Notes: generated by a model from the letters alone, not told the origin. Shown: positions 42,728 to 51,046, counted from the stretch's first letter. The stretch is 64,000 nt of DNA from Agromyces sp. H66 (GCF_004959775.1 NZ_SJZG01000001.1:248001-312000), one strand, 5' to 3'. Program-made: numbers and translations.

Positions 42728-43573
42728 ATGGTGGACGCGCGCGACGTGAGACTCGAGAATGGCCGGGTGCTGCGGGCCTACGACACGGGGACGCACTCCG
42801 GGCCGGGGGCCGCGTCGAGCCTCACGCTCGTCTGGCACCACGGGTCGCCGCAGACCGGCGCCCCGCTCGAGCCGGTGCTCGCCGCGGCGGCGGCTCGCGG
42901 CATCCGTCTCATCTCCTATGCCCGCCCGAGCTACGGTGGCTCCTCGCCGCGGCCGGGACGTGATGTGGCGTCCGCGGCGGCGGATGTCGCGGCGGTCGCC
43001 GACGCCTTCGGGGTCGAGCGGTTCGCCGCCATGGGCGCCTCGGGCGGCGCGCCCCATGCGCTGGCGGGTGCGGCGCTCGAGCCGCGCCGGGTGACGGCGG
43101 TCGTCTCGATCGCGGGCATCGCGCCGTACACCGAGGCGTTCGACTGGTTCGCCGGCATGCGTTCGCCGGGTGCGCTCCGCGCAGCGCTCGACGGACGCGA
43201 GGCCCGTGCGCGTTTCGCCGAGACGGACGAGTTCGACCCCGAGCAGTTCCTCCCGGCCGACTACGCCGCGCTCGAGGGGGAGTGGGCATCGCTCGGCGCC
43301 GACGTCGGCCGTTCCGACGCGTTCGGCCCCGACGGCCTCATCGACGACGACGTCGCCTTCGCCTCGCCGTGGGGCTTCGAGCTCGAGCAGGTCGCCGCGC
43401 CCGTGCTGCTCGTACAGGGCGAGGGCGACCGGGTCGTGCCACGCACGCACGCGGCGTGGATGCTGAGCCGGCTGCCGAACGCGCAGCTCTGGATGCGCCT
43501 CGACGACGGGCACGTCTCGGTGCTCGGCACGGTGCCCGACGCGATGGACTGGTTGCTCGAACGGGCACGGTGA
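42728..43573 (+). CDS. Alpha/beta hydrolase
   Basis: A 281-residue alpha/beta hydrolase. Oxyanion strand LVWHHGSPQTGAP, nucleophile elbow FAAMGASGGAPHALA (Ser), catalytic acid probably in VLLVQGEGDRVVPRTHA and His in RLDDGHVSVLG. A lid domain lies around residues 140-200. The GASGG elbow and HHGSPQTG start are usual in actinobacterial hydrolases of unknown substrate. GGGAG lies about 9 nt before ATG 42728. Confidence 0.9.
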   Translation: MVDARDVRLENGRVLRAYDTGTHSGPGAASSLTLVWHHGSPQTGAPLEPVLAAAAARGIRLISYARPSYGGSSPRPGRDVASAAADVAAVADAFGVERFAAMGASGGAPHALAGAALEPRRVTAVVSIAGIAPYTEAFDWFAGMRSPGALRAALDGREARARFAETDEFDPEQFLPADYAALEGEWASLGADVGRSDAFGPDGLIDDDVAFASPWGFELEQVAAPVLLVQGEGDRVVPRTHAAWMLSRLPNAQLWMRLDDGHVSVLGTVPDAMDWLLERAR

Positions 43574-43610
43574 CGGGTCGGCCTCCTCGAGGGCCGTTCG
43601 GTCGCGGAGC

Positions 43611-44699
43611 TCAGGCGAGCGAGTCGAGGGCGGTCACGAGATCCCGGTGCAGGTCGTCGACGTGCTCGAGCCCGACCGAGAGGCGCACGAGGCCCTCGGG
43701 GATCGTCGGCGCCTCCGCGGGCCACCGGCGACGACGCTCGAACGTCGACTCGACCCCGCCGAGGCTCGTGGCGTGCACCCACAGCGATGTGCGCTCGACG
43801 AGGGCGTCGGCGGGGTCGGCGCCCCCGCGCACGACGATCGACACGATGGCGCCGAACCCCGGGTAGCGCACCTCCTCGAGCGCCGGGTGGCCGGTGAGGC
43901 GGCGCACGAGCTCCTGCGCGTTCGACTGCGCACGCTCGAGGCGCACGGGCAGCGTGCGCAGGCCCCGCAGGGCCAGGAACACCTCGAGCGGGCCGGGGAT
44001 CGCCCCGAACAGCGAGCGGTGCCGCACGATGGCGGCGGCCAGGTCGTCGGATGCCGCGATCACGGCGCCCATGACCACGTCGCTGTGACCCGAGATGTAC
44101 TTGGTGGCCGAGTGCACGACCAGGTCGGCGCCGTGCCCGAGCGGACGTTGCAGCAGCGGTGTCGCGAAGGTGTTGTCCACCGCCACGAGAGCACCGTGCT
44201 CGTGTGCGCCGCGCGTGATCGCGGGCAGGTCGGCGACCTCGAGCGCGGGGTTCGTGGGCGACTCGAACCACAGCATCGCGGCACCCGCGCAGGCGTCCGT
44301 CACCGCCGCCGCCGTGTCGGTGATGTCGACGAACACCGCGCGAAGGCGGCCCTTCGACTCGAGCTCCCCGAGCAGTCCCACGGTGCCCGTGTACGAGTGG
44401 CGCGGCGCCACGACGGTGCCGCCGGGCTCCACCAGGTCGATGACGGCGGCGATGGCGGCGATCCCCGAGGCGAAGGCGACGCACCGCCCACCTTCGAGCG
44501 CGCCGAGGGCGTGCTCGAAGGCGGTCCACGAGGGGTTGCCGTACCGCCCGTACTCGAGGTCGCCGCCCGCGCCGTAGGTCGAGGTGAGGTGCACGGGCAC
44601 GTTCATCGGCGCGTCCACGCCATGCGGCGGGCGGCCTGCGGTGATGGCCAACGTCTCGGGGTGCAGCACGTCGGTTCCTGTCGTGTTCGCGTCGTGCAC
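43611..44699 (-). CDS. Cys/Met-metabolism PLP-dependent enzyme (cystathionine gamma-synthase-like)
   Basis: A 362-residue PLP enzyme. The Schiff-base Lys is in [51 protein letters not shown] and [15 protein letters not shown] are the conserved cofactor-contacting motifs of the family. It could be a cystathionine synthase or lyase or a methionine gamma-lyase; the family does not separate by eye. GTG 44699 has a GGAGG site 6 nt upstream. No transsulfuration neighbours are present. Confidence 0.92.
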   Translation of the reverse strand: MHDANTTGTDVLHPETLAITAGRPPHGVDAPMNVPVHLTSTYGAGGDLEYGRYGNPSWTAFEHALGALEGGRCVAFASGIAAIAAVIDLVEPGGTVVAPRHSYTGTVGLLGELESKGRLRAVFVDITDTAAAVTDACAGAAMLWFESPTNPALEVADLPAITRGAHEHGALVAVDNTFATPLLQRPLGHGADLVVHSATKYISGHSDVVMGAVIAASDDLAAAIVRHRSLFGAIPGPLEVFLALRGLRTLPVRLERAQSNAQELVRRLTGHPALEEVRYPGFGAIVSIVVRGGADPADALVERTSLWVHATSLGGVESTFERRRRWPAEAPTIPEGLVRLSVGLEHVDDLHRDLVTALDSLA

Positions 44700-44785
44700 G
44701 TCGTACCTCCGTCGAGTCGAGGGTGAGCGGATGTCGCGGCCGCGGCGGCGCGCCATCGCCAGCGTATCGCCGGCGGTCGTCCGAC

Positions 44786-45360
44786 TCAGTCCGCGCGAGC
44801 GTCGTCGCCCCCGACGCGTGCACCCGCACCGTCCCGGAAGTATCGCTCGGCTGCGGCATCCTGCGGGGAGAACAGCTCGACCCGGAGCTCGTCGAGCGTG
44901 ACCTCGCTGACCAGATCGAAGCGGGCCACCATGGCGATGGTGCGCACCACGGCGTCGTCGATGCGGAACCAGGGACACACGGCCGCGGCGGCCGGTCGCG
45001 CGCCCGAGAGGCCGGGGATCCCGGTGACGGCGAGCTCGGCCTCGGCGAGGAGCGCCGCGAGCTCGCCGTCGAACGGAGCGCGGTCGCTCTCGTGGCGCAG
45101 CCGGTCGAGGGTGGCACCCGCGACGTCGGGCCGGTTGACGATCGAGGTCCTGGCCGTGGTGCCGAGCACGAAGCGCCGCACCACGTTGCTGCCGACCGCA
45201 TCCGCGCCGAACAGCCGAACGGCGCCGTCGTTGGCCGAGACGACGTTCCAGTGCGAGTCCACGAGCAGGGCGGGATACGGCTCGTGTGCGCGCATCAGGC
45301 GCTGCGCCAGGCGCGGAGGCGCTCGCCGAAGGCGCTCGACGCGGTGGCCGTCTCGGACAT
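44786..45360 (-). pseudogene. XRE-MmyB regulator with HTH region deleted
   Basis: The gene opens at ATG 45360 as MSETATASSAFGERLRAWR, the usual start of MmyB-type XRE regulators, then stops two codons later (TGA 45295). A second frame continues without a gap as MRAHEPYPALLVDSHWNVVS, then VRRFVLGTTARTSIVN, CPWFRIDDAVVRTIAMVARF and ELRVELFSPQDAAAERYF to TGA 44786, the MmyB ligand-binding domain. About 70 residues covering the HTH are missing and the frame is shifted. The gene can no longer encode a DNA-binding protein. Its operator still stands upstream. Confidence 0.88.
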
Positions 45361-45394
45361 GGCCGAAGTCTCGCACGCCGGGGGCGTGGTTTCC

Positions 45395-45411
45395 ATTCCC
45401 TGATCGGGAAT
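45395..45411. promoter_or_regulatory. Palindrome between MmyB regulator and hydrolase
   Basis: ATTCCC-TGATC-GGGAAT, 6-bp arms, lies between the divergent starts and is a probable operator of the lost XRE-MmyB regulator. Confidence 0.65.
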
Positions 45412-45447
45412 CGATTCGGCTCCTTCCGGACCGTGGCGTCGTTGCCC

Positions 45448-46332
45448 ATGAACGCCAGCCTGCCGGCGCATCGCGCCCGCCTCTCAACCCTCGCCGTCGA
45501 CCGCGGCCGCATCGCCTACCTCCACCTCGGCCCGCGCGACGGCCAGCCGGTCGTGCTCGTGCACGGCATGCCGACCTCCTCGTATCTCTACCGACGCATC
45601 GCCGATCGGCTCGCCGACGCCGGGCTTCGCGTGATCGTTCCCGACCTGCTCGGGTTCGGCGCGAGCGACAAGCCGCGCGATACGGCGGCCCACACGGCCG
45701 AGGCCCAGTCCCACCGCATCACGGCGCTCCTCGACCACCCTGGGCGTCGAGCGGGCGACCTTCGTGGCGCTCGACCCGACCTCGGCGGTCCCTGGGTGTT
45801 CGAGATCGCCGACCGGGAACCGCAACGCGTCGCAGCGCTCGTCGTGCTCAACACCTCGGCCTACGCCGAACTCATGACGCCGCCGCGCGAGGCGCTGCTC
45901 GTGGACGGACCAATCGGCGCACCGCTCGCACGACTCATGGGTTCGCGGCTGGGGCGGCGGATGATCGCGGACTTTCTCGGCAGGTTCACGCACGCCGGTC
46001 GAGGATTGGCCCCCGAGGTGGTCGAGGCGCAGTGGACACCCCTGCACGAGGGCAGTTGGCGGGCGTTCCGCGCCTTCGCGGCCGGGCTCGATGCCGCGAT
46101 GGCGGAGTTCTCCCGGTACGCCGCCGCGCTGCGTCGACTCGAGGTTCCGGCAACCGTGATCTGGGGCGGCGAGGACTCCGTGCTCGACGCGGCGCGCCTG
46201 GTGCCGGCGTTCGTCGCGGACCTCGGCGTCGACCCGGCCGACGTGCATGTGCTCGACGCCGCGAGCCACTTCCTGCAGGAGGATCGGCCCGACGACCTCG
46301 CGGCGATCATCGCCGCGTTCGTGCGGCGCTGA
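45448..46332 (+). pseudogene. Haloalkane-dehalogenase-like alpha/beta hydrolase with compensating indels
   Basis: The reading frame is open over 294 codons. The oxyanion motif VVLVHGMPTSSYLYRRIADR resembles that of haloalkane dehalogenases. Between about 45739 and 45777 the frame encodes PGRRAGDLRGARP. Shifting by one base in this stretch gives LGVERATFVALD, the expected strand before the DLGGPWVF nucleophile elbow. One extra C near 45739 and two extra bases near 45776 explain it. The catalytic His region is near HVLDAASHFLQEDRP. A protein could be made, but 13 residues next to the nucleophile are scrambled. The stop lies in an 18-nt repeat. Confidence 0.75.
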
Positions 46333-46460
46333 CGGCCCTGCCGGCGCTGACGGCCCTGCCGGCGCTGATGACCCCGCCGGCGCTGATGACCCTGCCGGCG
46401 CTGATGGCGCTGCCGGCTCGGTGGCGCGGCCGGCGCTGATGGCGCTGCGGGCTCGGCCGG
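46326..46460 (+). repeat. 18-nt minisatellite, about seven copies
   Basis: The unit is GCGCTGACGGCCCTGCCG, with variants (GATGACCC, GATGGCGC). Copies begin at 46326, 46344, 46362, 46380, 46398, then degenerate through about 46460. The first copy contains the stop codon of the hydrolase gene. Read in frame, the unit would give hexapeptides such as ALTALP or GADGPA. Confidence 0.85.
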
Positions 46461-46521
46461 CTCGCGGCATCCGTCGTCGATCTCGGCTCACCCGGTGGGG
46501 AGGACGGATGGCCTCGTCGGC

Positions 46522-46527
46522 TAGCCT
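46522..46527 (+). promoter_or_regulatory. -10 hexamer of a leaderless promoter
   Basis: TAGCCT at -12 to -7 of ATG 46534 supports the small membrane protein gene. Confidence 0.5.
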
Positions 46528-46533
46528 CGAGGT

Positions 46534-46707
46534 ATGAGCCGTACCGTCTGGACCGTCATCGGCGTGATCGCCGCCGTGCTCATCGCGTGGTTCATCGTCG
46601 ATGTGGTCTTCAGCGTGCTGTGGTTCATCGTCAAGCTCGCGATCGTCGCGGTGGTCGCCGTCGTGGTGTTCTTCGTGCTGCGCGCACTCTTCCGCTCGTC
46701 GGATTGA
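46534..46707 (+). CDS. 57-residue small membrane protein
   Basis: It begins MSRTVWTVIGVIAAVLIAWF, continues IVDVVFSVLWFIVKLAIVA and ends VVFFVLRALFRSSD, i.e. two hydrophobic stretches with a basic end. TAGCCT at -12 to -7 implies a leaderless mRNA starting at this ATG. Small two-helix proteins of this kind are common hypotheticals in actinobacteria. It lies between the VNTR and the SOS-controlled nuclease gene, and no function can be named. Confidence 0.72.
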   Translation: MSRTVWTVIGVIAAVLIAWFIVDVVFSVLWFIVKLAIVAVVAVVVFFVLRALFRSSD

Positions 46708-46758
46708 GATCGATCGAACCTGCATTTGGAAGTTCGGCCATCGAGTTTCCCACAGGAC

Positions 46759-46787
46759 TCGAATACATGTTCGAGTTCCGGTAGGAT
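46759..46787 (+). promoter_or_regulatory. LexA/SOS box plus leaderless -10 before DUF222-HNH
   Basis: TCGAATACATGTTCGA (46759-46774) matches the actinobacterial SOS box TCGAAC-N4-GTTCGA at 11 of its 12 fixed positions. TAGGAT (46782-46787) is the -10, at exactly -12 to -7 of ATG 46794. The box covers the -35 region, where LexA would block RNA polymerase. Confidence 0.82.
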
Positions 46788-46793
46788 CGGGAC

Positions 46794-48197
46794 ATGCCCA
46801 ATCGGAGTTCGAATGGCTGGTCAGCCAAGAGTTCCGAGCGCTTCGACCTGCCGTCCGGTGAGGTCCGTTCGCCGTATGCGATGGCGCAAGACGGTCTGGC
46901 CGAGCTGATCGACGCGGCCGTGCAGGCGCAACGGGTCGAGGCGATGAACGCGGCGATGCGGGTCGACCTGATCTTCCTCGCCGTGAGCTATGCGCTGCGC
47001 AGCGAGGAGGCGTTCGTGGCGCCGACGCTGTCGCCGCAGCGTCGGCACGAGCTCGCTCGGCGCAGCGTGACCGCCGAGCTCGCGACGGCGCTGCGAGTGC
47101 CCGAACGCACGATGGAACGCCAGATCGCCGAGGCGTGGGCGCTGTCCACGGGCCTGCCGGCCACGCTCGGCGCGATGCGCGAGGGCTTCATCAGTGCCCG
47201 GCATGCGGCGGTGATCGTCGAGGAGACCGCCGACCTCGGCGGTGAGCCGGCACTGCGCACCCGGCTCGACGAGCGACTCGCCGTCGTCGCCGCGAGCACG
47301 ACGGCGGCAACGCTGCGCCGCCGGGCCCGGGCCCTGCGGGAGGAACTCCTGTCCGAGTCGATCGCCGAGCGGCACCGCGCGGCACGCGCGGAACGCCGCG
47401 TGGAGCTCGAGCCCGCCCCTGAGGGCATGGCCTGGCTGCACGCCCTGCTGCCCGCGGCCGACGCGATGTCGATCAAGGATCGGCTCGATCGCGTCGCCCG
47501 CGCCGTCGGCGGCGGCGGAGGCCGCTCCGACCCGAGGCTCGTCGACCAGGTGCGGGCCGACGCGGCGCGCGACCTGCTGCTCCACGGCAGGTTGCCGGCC
47601 GACTCCGAGTTCGCCGAGGCGGCCGCGACGGTCCGTCCGACGGTACACGTGACCGTGCCGGTGATGACGCTCCTCGGTGCGTCCGCGGAGCCGGCAACGC
47701 TCGGCGGGTACGGGCCGATCGACGCAGACACCGCTCGCCGGCTCGCTGCGCACGCGCCGTCGTTCATCCGGCTGCTCACCCATCCGGTCTCCGGCACGGT
47801 GCTCGATGTCGACCGAACCAGCTACCGACCGCCGGCGGACCTGAAGCGGTGGCTCGAGGTTCGCGACGAAACGTGCCGATTCCCCGGCTGCAACCGTCGT
47901 GCGGTCCGATGCGACGTCGACCACACCGACGATTGGGACCACGGCGGCTGCACCGCGTTCGACAACCTCGCGCACCTGTGTCCGCTCCACCACCACCTCA
48001 AACACGAGACCTCCTGGTCGGTGCGGCACCTGGCCGGGGGCGTGCTCGAGTGGACGTCGCCGGCCGGCCGCCGCCACATCACCCACCCACGACGCCGCAT
48101 CCCGAGCGGTGCCGACACCACCGGGCCGCCGGAGCGGCGAGAGCCAGAGCATCGGCTGCGACATGCGACGACGGCTGACGAGTCGCCACCGTTCTGA
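46794..48197 (+). CDS. DUF222 (13E12 repeat family) HNH endonuclease
   Basis: A 467-residue protein. The N-terminal 300 residues are the helical DUF222/13E12 region (RVDLIFLAVSYALRSEEAF, GFISARHAAVIVEETADLG, MAWLHALLPAADAMSIKDRL). The HNH domain is near residues 350-410: CRFPGCNRRAVRCDVDHTDDWDHGG then NLAHLCPLHHHLKHE, with CxxC, the DH catalytic pair and HLCPLHH. It is a predicted DNA nuclease of unknown purpose. An SOS box controls it. Related 13E12 genes of mycobacteria are LexA targets. A short dyad-rich gap separates it from an immunity-like gene. Confidence 0.95.
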   Translation: MPNRSSNGWSAKSSERFDLPSGEVRSPYAMAQDGLAELIDAAVQAQRVEAMNAAMRVDLIFLAVSYALRSEEAFVAPTLSPQRRHELARRSVTAELATALRVPERTMERQIAEAWALSTGLPATLGAMREGFISARHAAVIVEETADLGGEPALRTRLDERLAVVAASTTAATLRRRARALREELLSESIAERHRAARAERRVELEPAPEGMAWLHALLPAADAMSIKDRLDRVARAVGGGGGRSDPRLVDQVRADAARDLLLHGRLPADSEFAEAAATVRPTVHVTVPVMTLLGASAEPATLGGYGPIDADTARRLAAHAPSFIRLLTHPVSGTVLDVDRTSYRPPADLKRWLEVRDETCRFPGCNRRAVRCDVDHTDDWDHGGCTAFDNLAHLCPLHHHLKHETSWSVRHLAGGVLEWTSPAGRRHITHPRRRIPSGADTTGPPERREPEHRLRHATTADESPPF

Positions 48198-48330
48198 GCG
48201 GTGATCGACCGATACGTTCACGACCCTCGCCGTTCGGGGCTGCGCTCGCGAGCGCTGCGGGGCCGTGGGGGCCGAGTGACCGCGAGCGCCGAGTGGCGTT
48301 ATCACTGCGCCCGAGACGAGGATGGTGCCC

Positions 48331-48870
48331 ATGGCGAACGAGACCGGCGAGCTCGTCCTGAGCATGCAGGAGCTCCGTGAGGTCGCACGGTACGCCGCCG
48401 AGAGCGCACAGGGAGTCCTCGGGATCTTCGAACGCGAACACCCGGCCGACTCCCGTCCTCGCGCCGCGATCGACGCCGCATGGGCCTTCGCTCGAGGCGG
48501 GGAACGCGGCAAGACACTACGCGACACCGCCTGGGCTGCGCTCAAGGCGGCCCGTGTTGCGGGCACCACGGCCGCAGGCGACGCCGCACGGGCAGCGATG
48601 GCCGCGGCGGGCGCCGCGTACCTGCATCCGCTGGCCGACGCACACCAGGTGAAGCACATCCTGGGGGCCGCGGCCCACGCCGCGCGAGCGGCCGAACTGA
48701 TGGCGGGCGGTGACCACGCCGTCGGCGCCGATCACCTCGAGCAGGCGCGCCGGCGCGCGACGCCGATCATCATCGACGTGCTCGGGCGCTACCCCACAGC
48801 GCCGCCCGGTGGAGGGCGCGTCGGTCAACTGCTTCGGGAACTGGACGACGCCCTTCGCGCCGCGACCTGA
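48331..48870 (+). CDS. Putative immunity protein-like (Imm-5-like) alpha-helical protein
   Basis: A 179-residue Ala-rich helical protein. REVARYAAESAQGVLGIFER with EHPADSRPRAAIDAAWAFARG, and AHAARAAELMAGGDHAVGADH, match the pattern of proteins annotated as putative immunity proteins (Imm-5-like). These are usually not next to a known toxin. Here it lies 133 bp after the SOS-controlled HNH gene on the same strand. ATG 48331 is preferred; an in-frame ATG at 48322 is possible because GAGG sits between them and the upstream region. Confidence 0.72.
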   Translation: MANETGELVLSMQELREVARYAAESAQGVLGIFEREHPADSRPRAAIDAAWAFARGGERGKTLRDTAWAALKAARVAGTTAAGDAARAAMAAAGAAYLHPLADAHQVKHILGAAAHAARAAELMAGGDHAVGADHLEQARRRATPIIIDVLGRYPTAPPGGGRVGQLLRELDDALRAAT

Positions 48871-48890
48871 TGCCGCGGTCGACGTGCTGC

Positions 48891-49448
48891 TCAGCGCGAT
48901 CGCCGCACCCGCCCCCACGGCTTGAACACCGAGAGCGTCATCGCGACGATCACGACCGTCGACGACACGACGGGAGGGAACACGAGCGTTGCGCCGACCA
49001 CGGGCGTATCGCCCGACTCGAGTGCCGCACGCCCGGCCTCCCCGATCGCGGTCATGCCGGGCCAGAGCACGAGCACCACGAGCGTGACGAGTACCAGGTT
49101 GATGGCGAGCTTCGCGAGCACCCACCAGTAGCGCACGAGTCCGTACTTGCTGCCGAGTCCGAGCAGCACCCCCGAGACGAGCGTCACGACGCCCACGATC
49201 ACGAGCGGCCACGTCGCCACCGCGGCGAGGCTCGCGGCGGCGGCGGCGGCAGCGGTCGGGTCGGCGCCGAGCGCCGTCAGCACGAGGATGCCGAGCACCA
49301 GGTCGAGCCCGAGCCAGACGCCCGCCGCAGCGAGATGCACGAGCAGGACGAGCTTGCGCACCCGGGCCGGAAGGTGCAGCCGGATGACGCGGGCATCGGC
49401 CGGTGCGCGGCCGGCCGCGATCGTGGGGGTGGTCGTGGTGACGTTCAT
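48891..49448 (-). CDS. Four-helix membrane protein (DUF2269-like)
   Basis: A 185-residue membrane protein. Residues 30-60 form the first helix (VRKLVLLVHLAAAGVWLGLDL with an internal His). Three further helices follow (ATWPLVIVGVVTLVSGVLLG, WVLAKLAINLVLVTLVVLVLW, VFPPVVSSTVVIVAMTLSVF). The pattern resembles DUF2269/DUF6069-like proteins. No function can be assigned. The start at ATG 49448 has no strong ribosome site, and the N-terminal Thr-rich stretch may be longer than the true protein. Confidence 0.75.
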   Translation of the reverse strand: MNVTTTTPTIAAGRAPADARVIRLHLPARVRKLVLLVHLAAAGVWLGLDLVLGILVLTALGADPTAAAAAAASLAAVATWPLVIVGVVTLVSGVLLGLGSKYGLVRYWWVLAKLAINLVLVTLVVLVLWPGMTAIGEAGRAALESGDTPVVGATLVFPPVVSSTVVIVAMTLSVFKPWGRVRRSR

Positions 49449-49558
49449 GACGTCCACGATGCCGACGGCGCGTGGCGGCGGCATCCGCTCGTCGGAGTCA
49501 TCCCGGATACGTCCGCCGGCGTACCCGTGGAGCCGTGCGCACACGGTTCAATGGAGGC

Positions 49559-50254
49559 ATGCGACTCGTCGTGCTCACCGGTGCCGGGATCTCCGCCGAG
49601 AGCGGCGTGCCCACCTTCCGCGACGCGGGCGGGCTCTGGGAGGGGCACCGCGTCGAGGACGTGGCGACGCCCGAGGCGTTCGAGCGCGACCCCGACACCG
49701 TGCACCGCTTCTACGACTCGCGCCGCCACGCCGTCGCGCAGGTCGAGCCGAATCCCGCGCACGACGCGCTCGCCCGCCTCGAGCGCGAGCTCGGCGACGA
49801 CCTGCTCGTGGTCACCCAGAACGTCGACGACCTGCACGAGCGCGCCGGGTCGCGCCGGGTGCTGCACATGCACGGCGACCTGCTCACGGCGCGCTGCACG
49901 GCGTGCGAGTCGCGCTCGCCGATCGTCGCCGACCTCATCGGGCGGCCCTCGTGCCCGGAATGCGGCGAGCGGATGCTCCGCCCCGACGTCGTGTGGTTCG
50001 GCGAGATGCCGTACCGTCTCGACGAGATCGACGAGGCGCTCCTCGCGTGCGACGTGTTCGCCGCGATCGGCACCTCGGGCGCGGTCTACCCGGCCGCCGG
50101 CTTCGTGATGACGGCGGCCGAGTTCGGCGCCCGAACGATCGAGCTGAATCTCGCCGCGAGCGAGATCACGCCGCTGTTCGAGGAGGTGCGGCACGGGCCC
50201 GCGAGCGTCGTGGTGCCGACGTGGGTCGACGAGGTGCTCGCGGCTCGCGACTGA
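49559..50254 (+). CDS. Sir2-family NAD-dependent deacylase, class III-like
   Basis: A 231-residue sirtuin. The NAD motif is LTGAGISAESGVPTFRDAGG. TQNVDDLHERAG and the catalytic His in LHMHGDLL follow. The zinc site is CTAC and CPEC. HRFYDSRRHAV contains the Tyr-xx-Arg pair that, in class III sirtuins such as CobB and SIRT5, binds succinyl or malonyl lysine, so a desuccinylase function is likely. The start lies at the glycine-rich motif's natural beginning, with GGAGG just upstream. It is a post-translational regulator of metabolic enzymes. Confidence 0.95.
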   Translation: MRLVVLTGAGISAESGVPTFRDAGGLWEGHRVEDVATPEAFERDPDTVHRFYDSRRHAVAQVEPNPAHDALARLERELGDDLLVVTQNVDDLHERAGSRRVLHMHGDLLTARCTACESRSPIVADLIGRPSCPECGERMLRPDVVWFGEMPYRLDEIDEALLACDVFAAIGTSGAVYPAAGFVMTAAEFGARTIELNLAASEITPLFEEVRHGPASVVVPTWVDEVLAARD

Positions 50255-50280
50255 GCGCGGGCCTCGGGGCGTGCGCGGCC

Positions 50281-50304
50281 CCCGGGGCCTGCGCGTGCCC
50301 CGGG
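50281..50304. terminator. Bidirectional hairpin between sirtuin and HAD genes
   Basis: CCCGGGGC and GCCCCGGG, perfect 8-bp arms with an 8-nt loop, lie between the convergent stops at 50254 and 50318. Confidence 0.65.
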
Positions 50305-50317
50305 CCCCATCCCTGTC

Positions 50318-50914
50318 TTACGGCTCGACGTCGACCCCGCCATTGCGGAGCGCGCCACGCAACCCGTGGAGATCCGTGTAGTGATGCGTCGGCATGCCGA
50401 GCGCCGCCGCTCCCACGAGCTTCGCGGGGGAGTCGTCGGTGAAGAACACGTGCCGTCCGGTCACGCCGAGGGCGTCGAGCACGTGCCGGAACGCCCGCTC
50501 GTCCGGCTTCGCGTATCCGATCGTCGCCGAGTTGAAGATGTCGTCGAAGTGGGCGTGGAGGCCGAGTGCCTTCGCCTCGGCGGGAATGGTGTCGGTGCCG
50601 TTGGTGAGGATCGCCGTCATGAGTCCCATCGCGCGGAGCTCATCTGCGAGCGCGAGAACGCCGAGGTCCGCACGAAAGGGTTGGCGACCCCACTCCTCGG
50701 CAGCGTCGCGATTGCCGACGAGGTCGCCGACCTGCGCGATCCAATCCCGGCGGGTCATGCGTCCCGTGGTGACCATCTCGATCATCGGGCTGCTGAACGC
50801 GAAGCCCTCGATCGTGCCCGGCGCGATGCCGTGCCGGACCTCGATGGCGGCGACGTTCCGCTGGTCGAAATGACGCACGACCCCGTCGAGGTCGAAGAGG
50901 ACGGCACGGATCAC
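50318..50914 (-). CDS. HAD-family hydrolase (phosphatase-like)
   Basis: A 198-residue HAD hydrolase. Motif I is AVLFDLDGVV with nucleophile and acid/base Asp, motif II TAILTNGTD, motif III Lys in GYAKPDERAFRHVL and motif IV VFFTDDSPAKLVGA. A small cap domain lies at residues 18-80. Such proteins dephosphorylate small metabolites. GTG 50914 is supported by TAGAGT exactly at -12 to -7. Confidence 0.93.
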   Translation of the reverse strand: MIRAVLFDLDGVVRHFDQRNVAAIEVRHGIAPGTIEGFAFSSPMIEMVTTGRMTRRDWIAQVGDLVGNRDAAEEWGRQPFRADLGVLALADELRAMGLMTAILTNGTDTIPAEAKALGLHAHFDDIFNSATIGYAKPDERAFRHVLDALGVTGRHVFFTDDSPAKLVGAAALGMPTHHYTDLHGLRGALRNGGVDVEP

Positions 50915-50920
50915 TCCTCG

Positions 50921-50926
50921 ACTCTA
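50921..50926 (-). promoter_or_regulatory. -10 hexamer of a leaderless promoter
   Basis: Minus-strand TAGAGT at -12 to -7 of GTG 50914. Confidence 0.5.
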
Positions 50927-51046
50927 CCGAGCACGCGCTCGAGGACCTTCCGGGAGCCGGTTCCACGGACCCCACCGTGCGGTCGCGGGACCCTAACGGA
51001 TCGGCGGCGCGCCCGCGAGGGGGCGCACGACCGGCCCGAAGATTCG

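Noticed and set aside
46716-46738. Second SOS-like pair TCGAAC...GTTCG before the DUF222 gene
   Set aside because: The spacer is about 12 nt instead of 4, so it does not fit LexA binding.
50255-50317. GC-rich repeats as a possible small RNA
   Set aside because: The 8-bp hairpin between convergent stops is adequately explained as a terminator.
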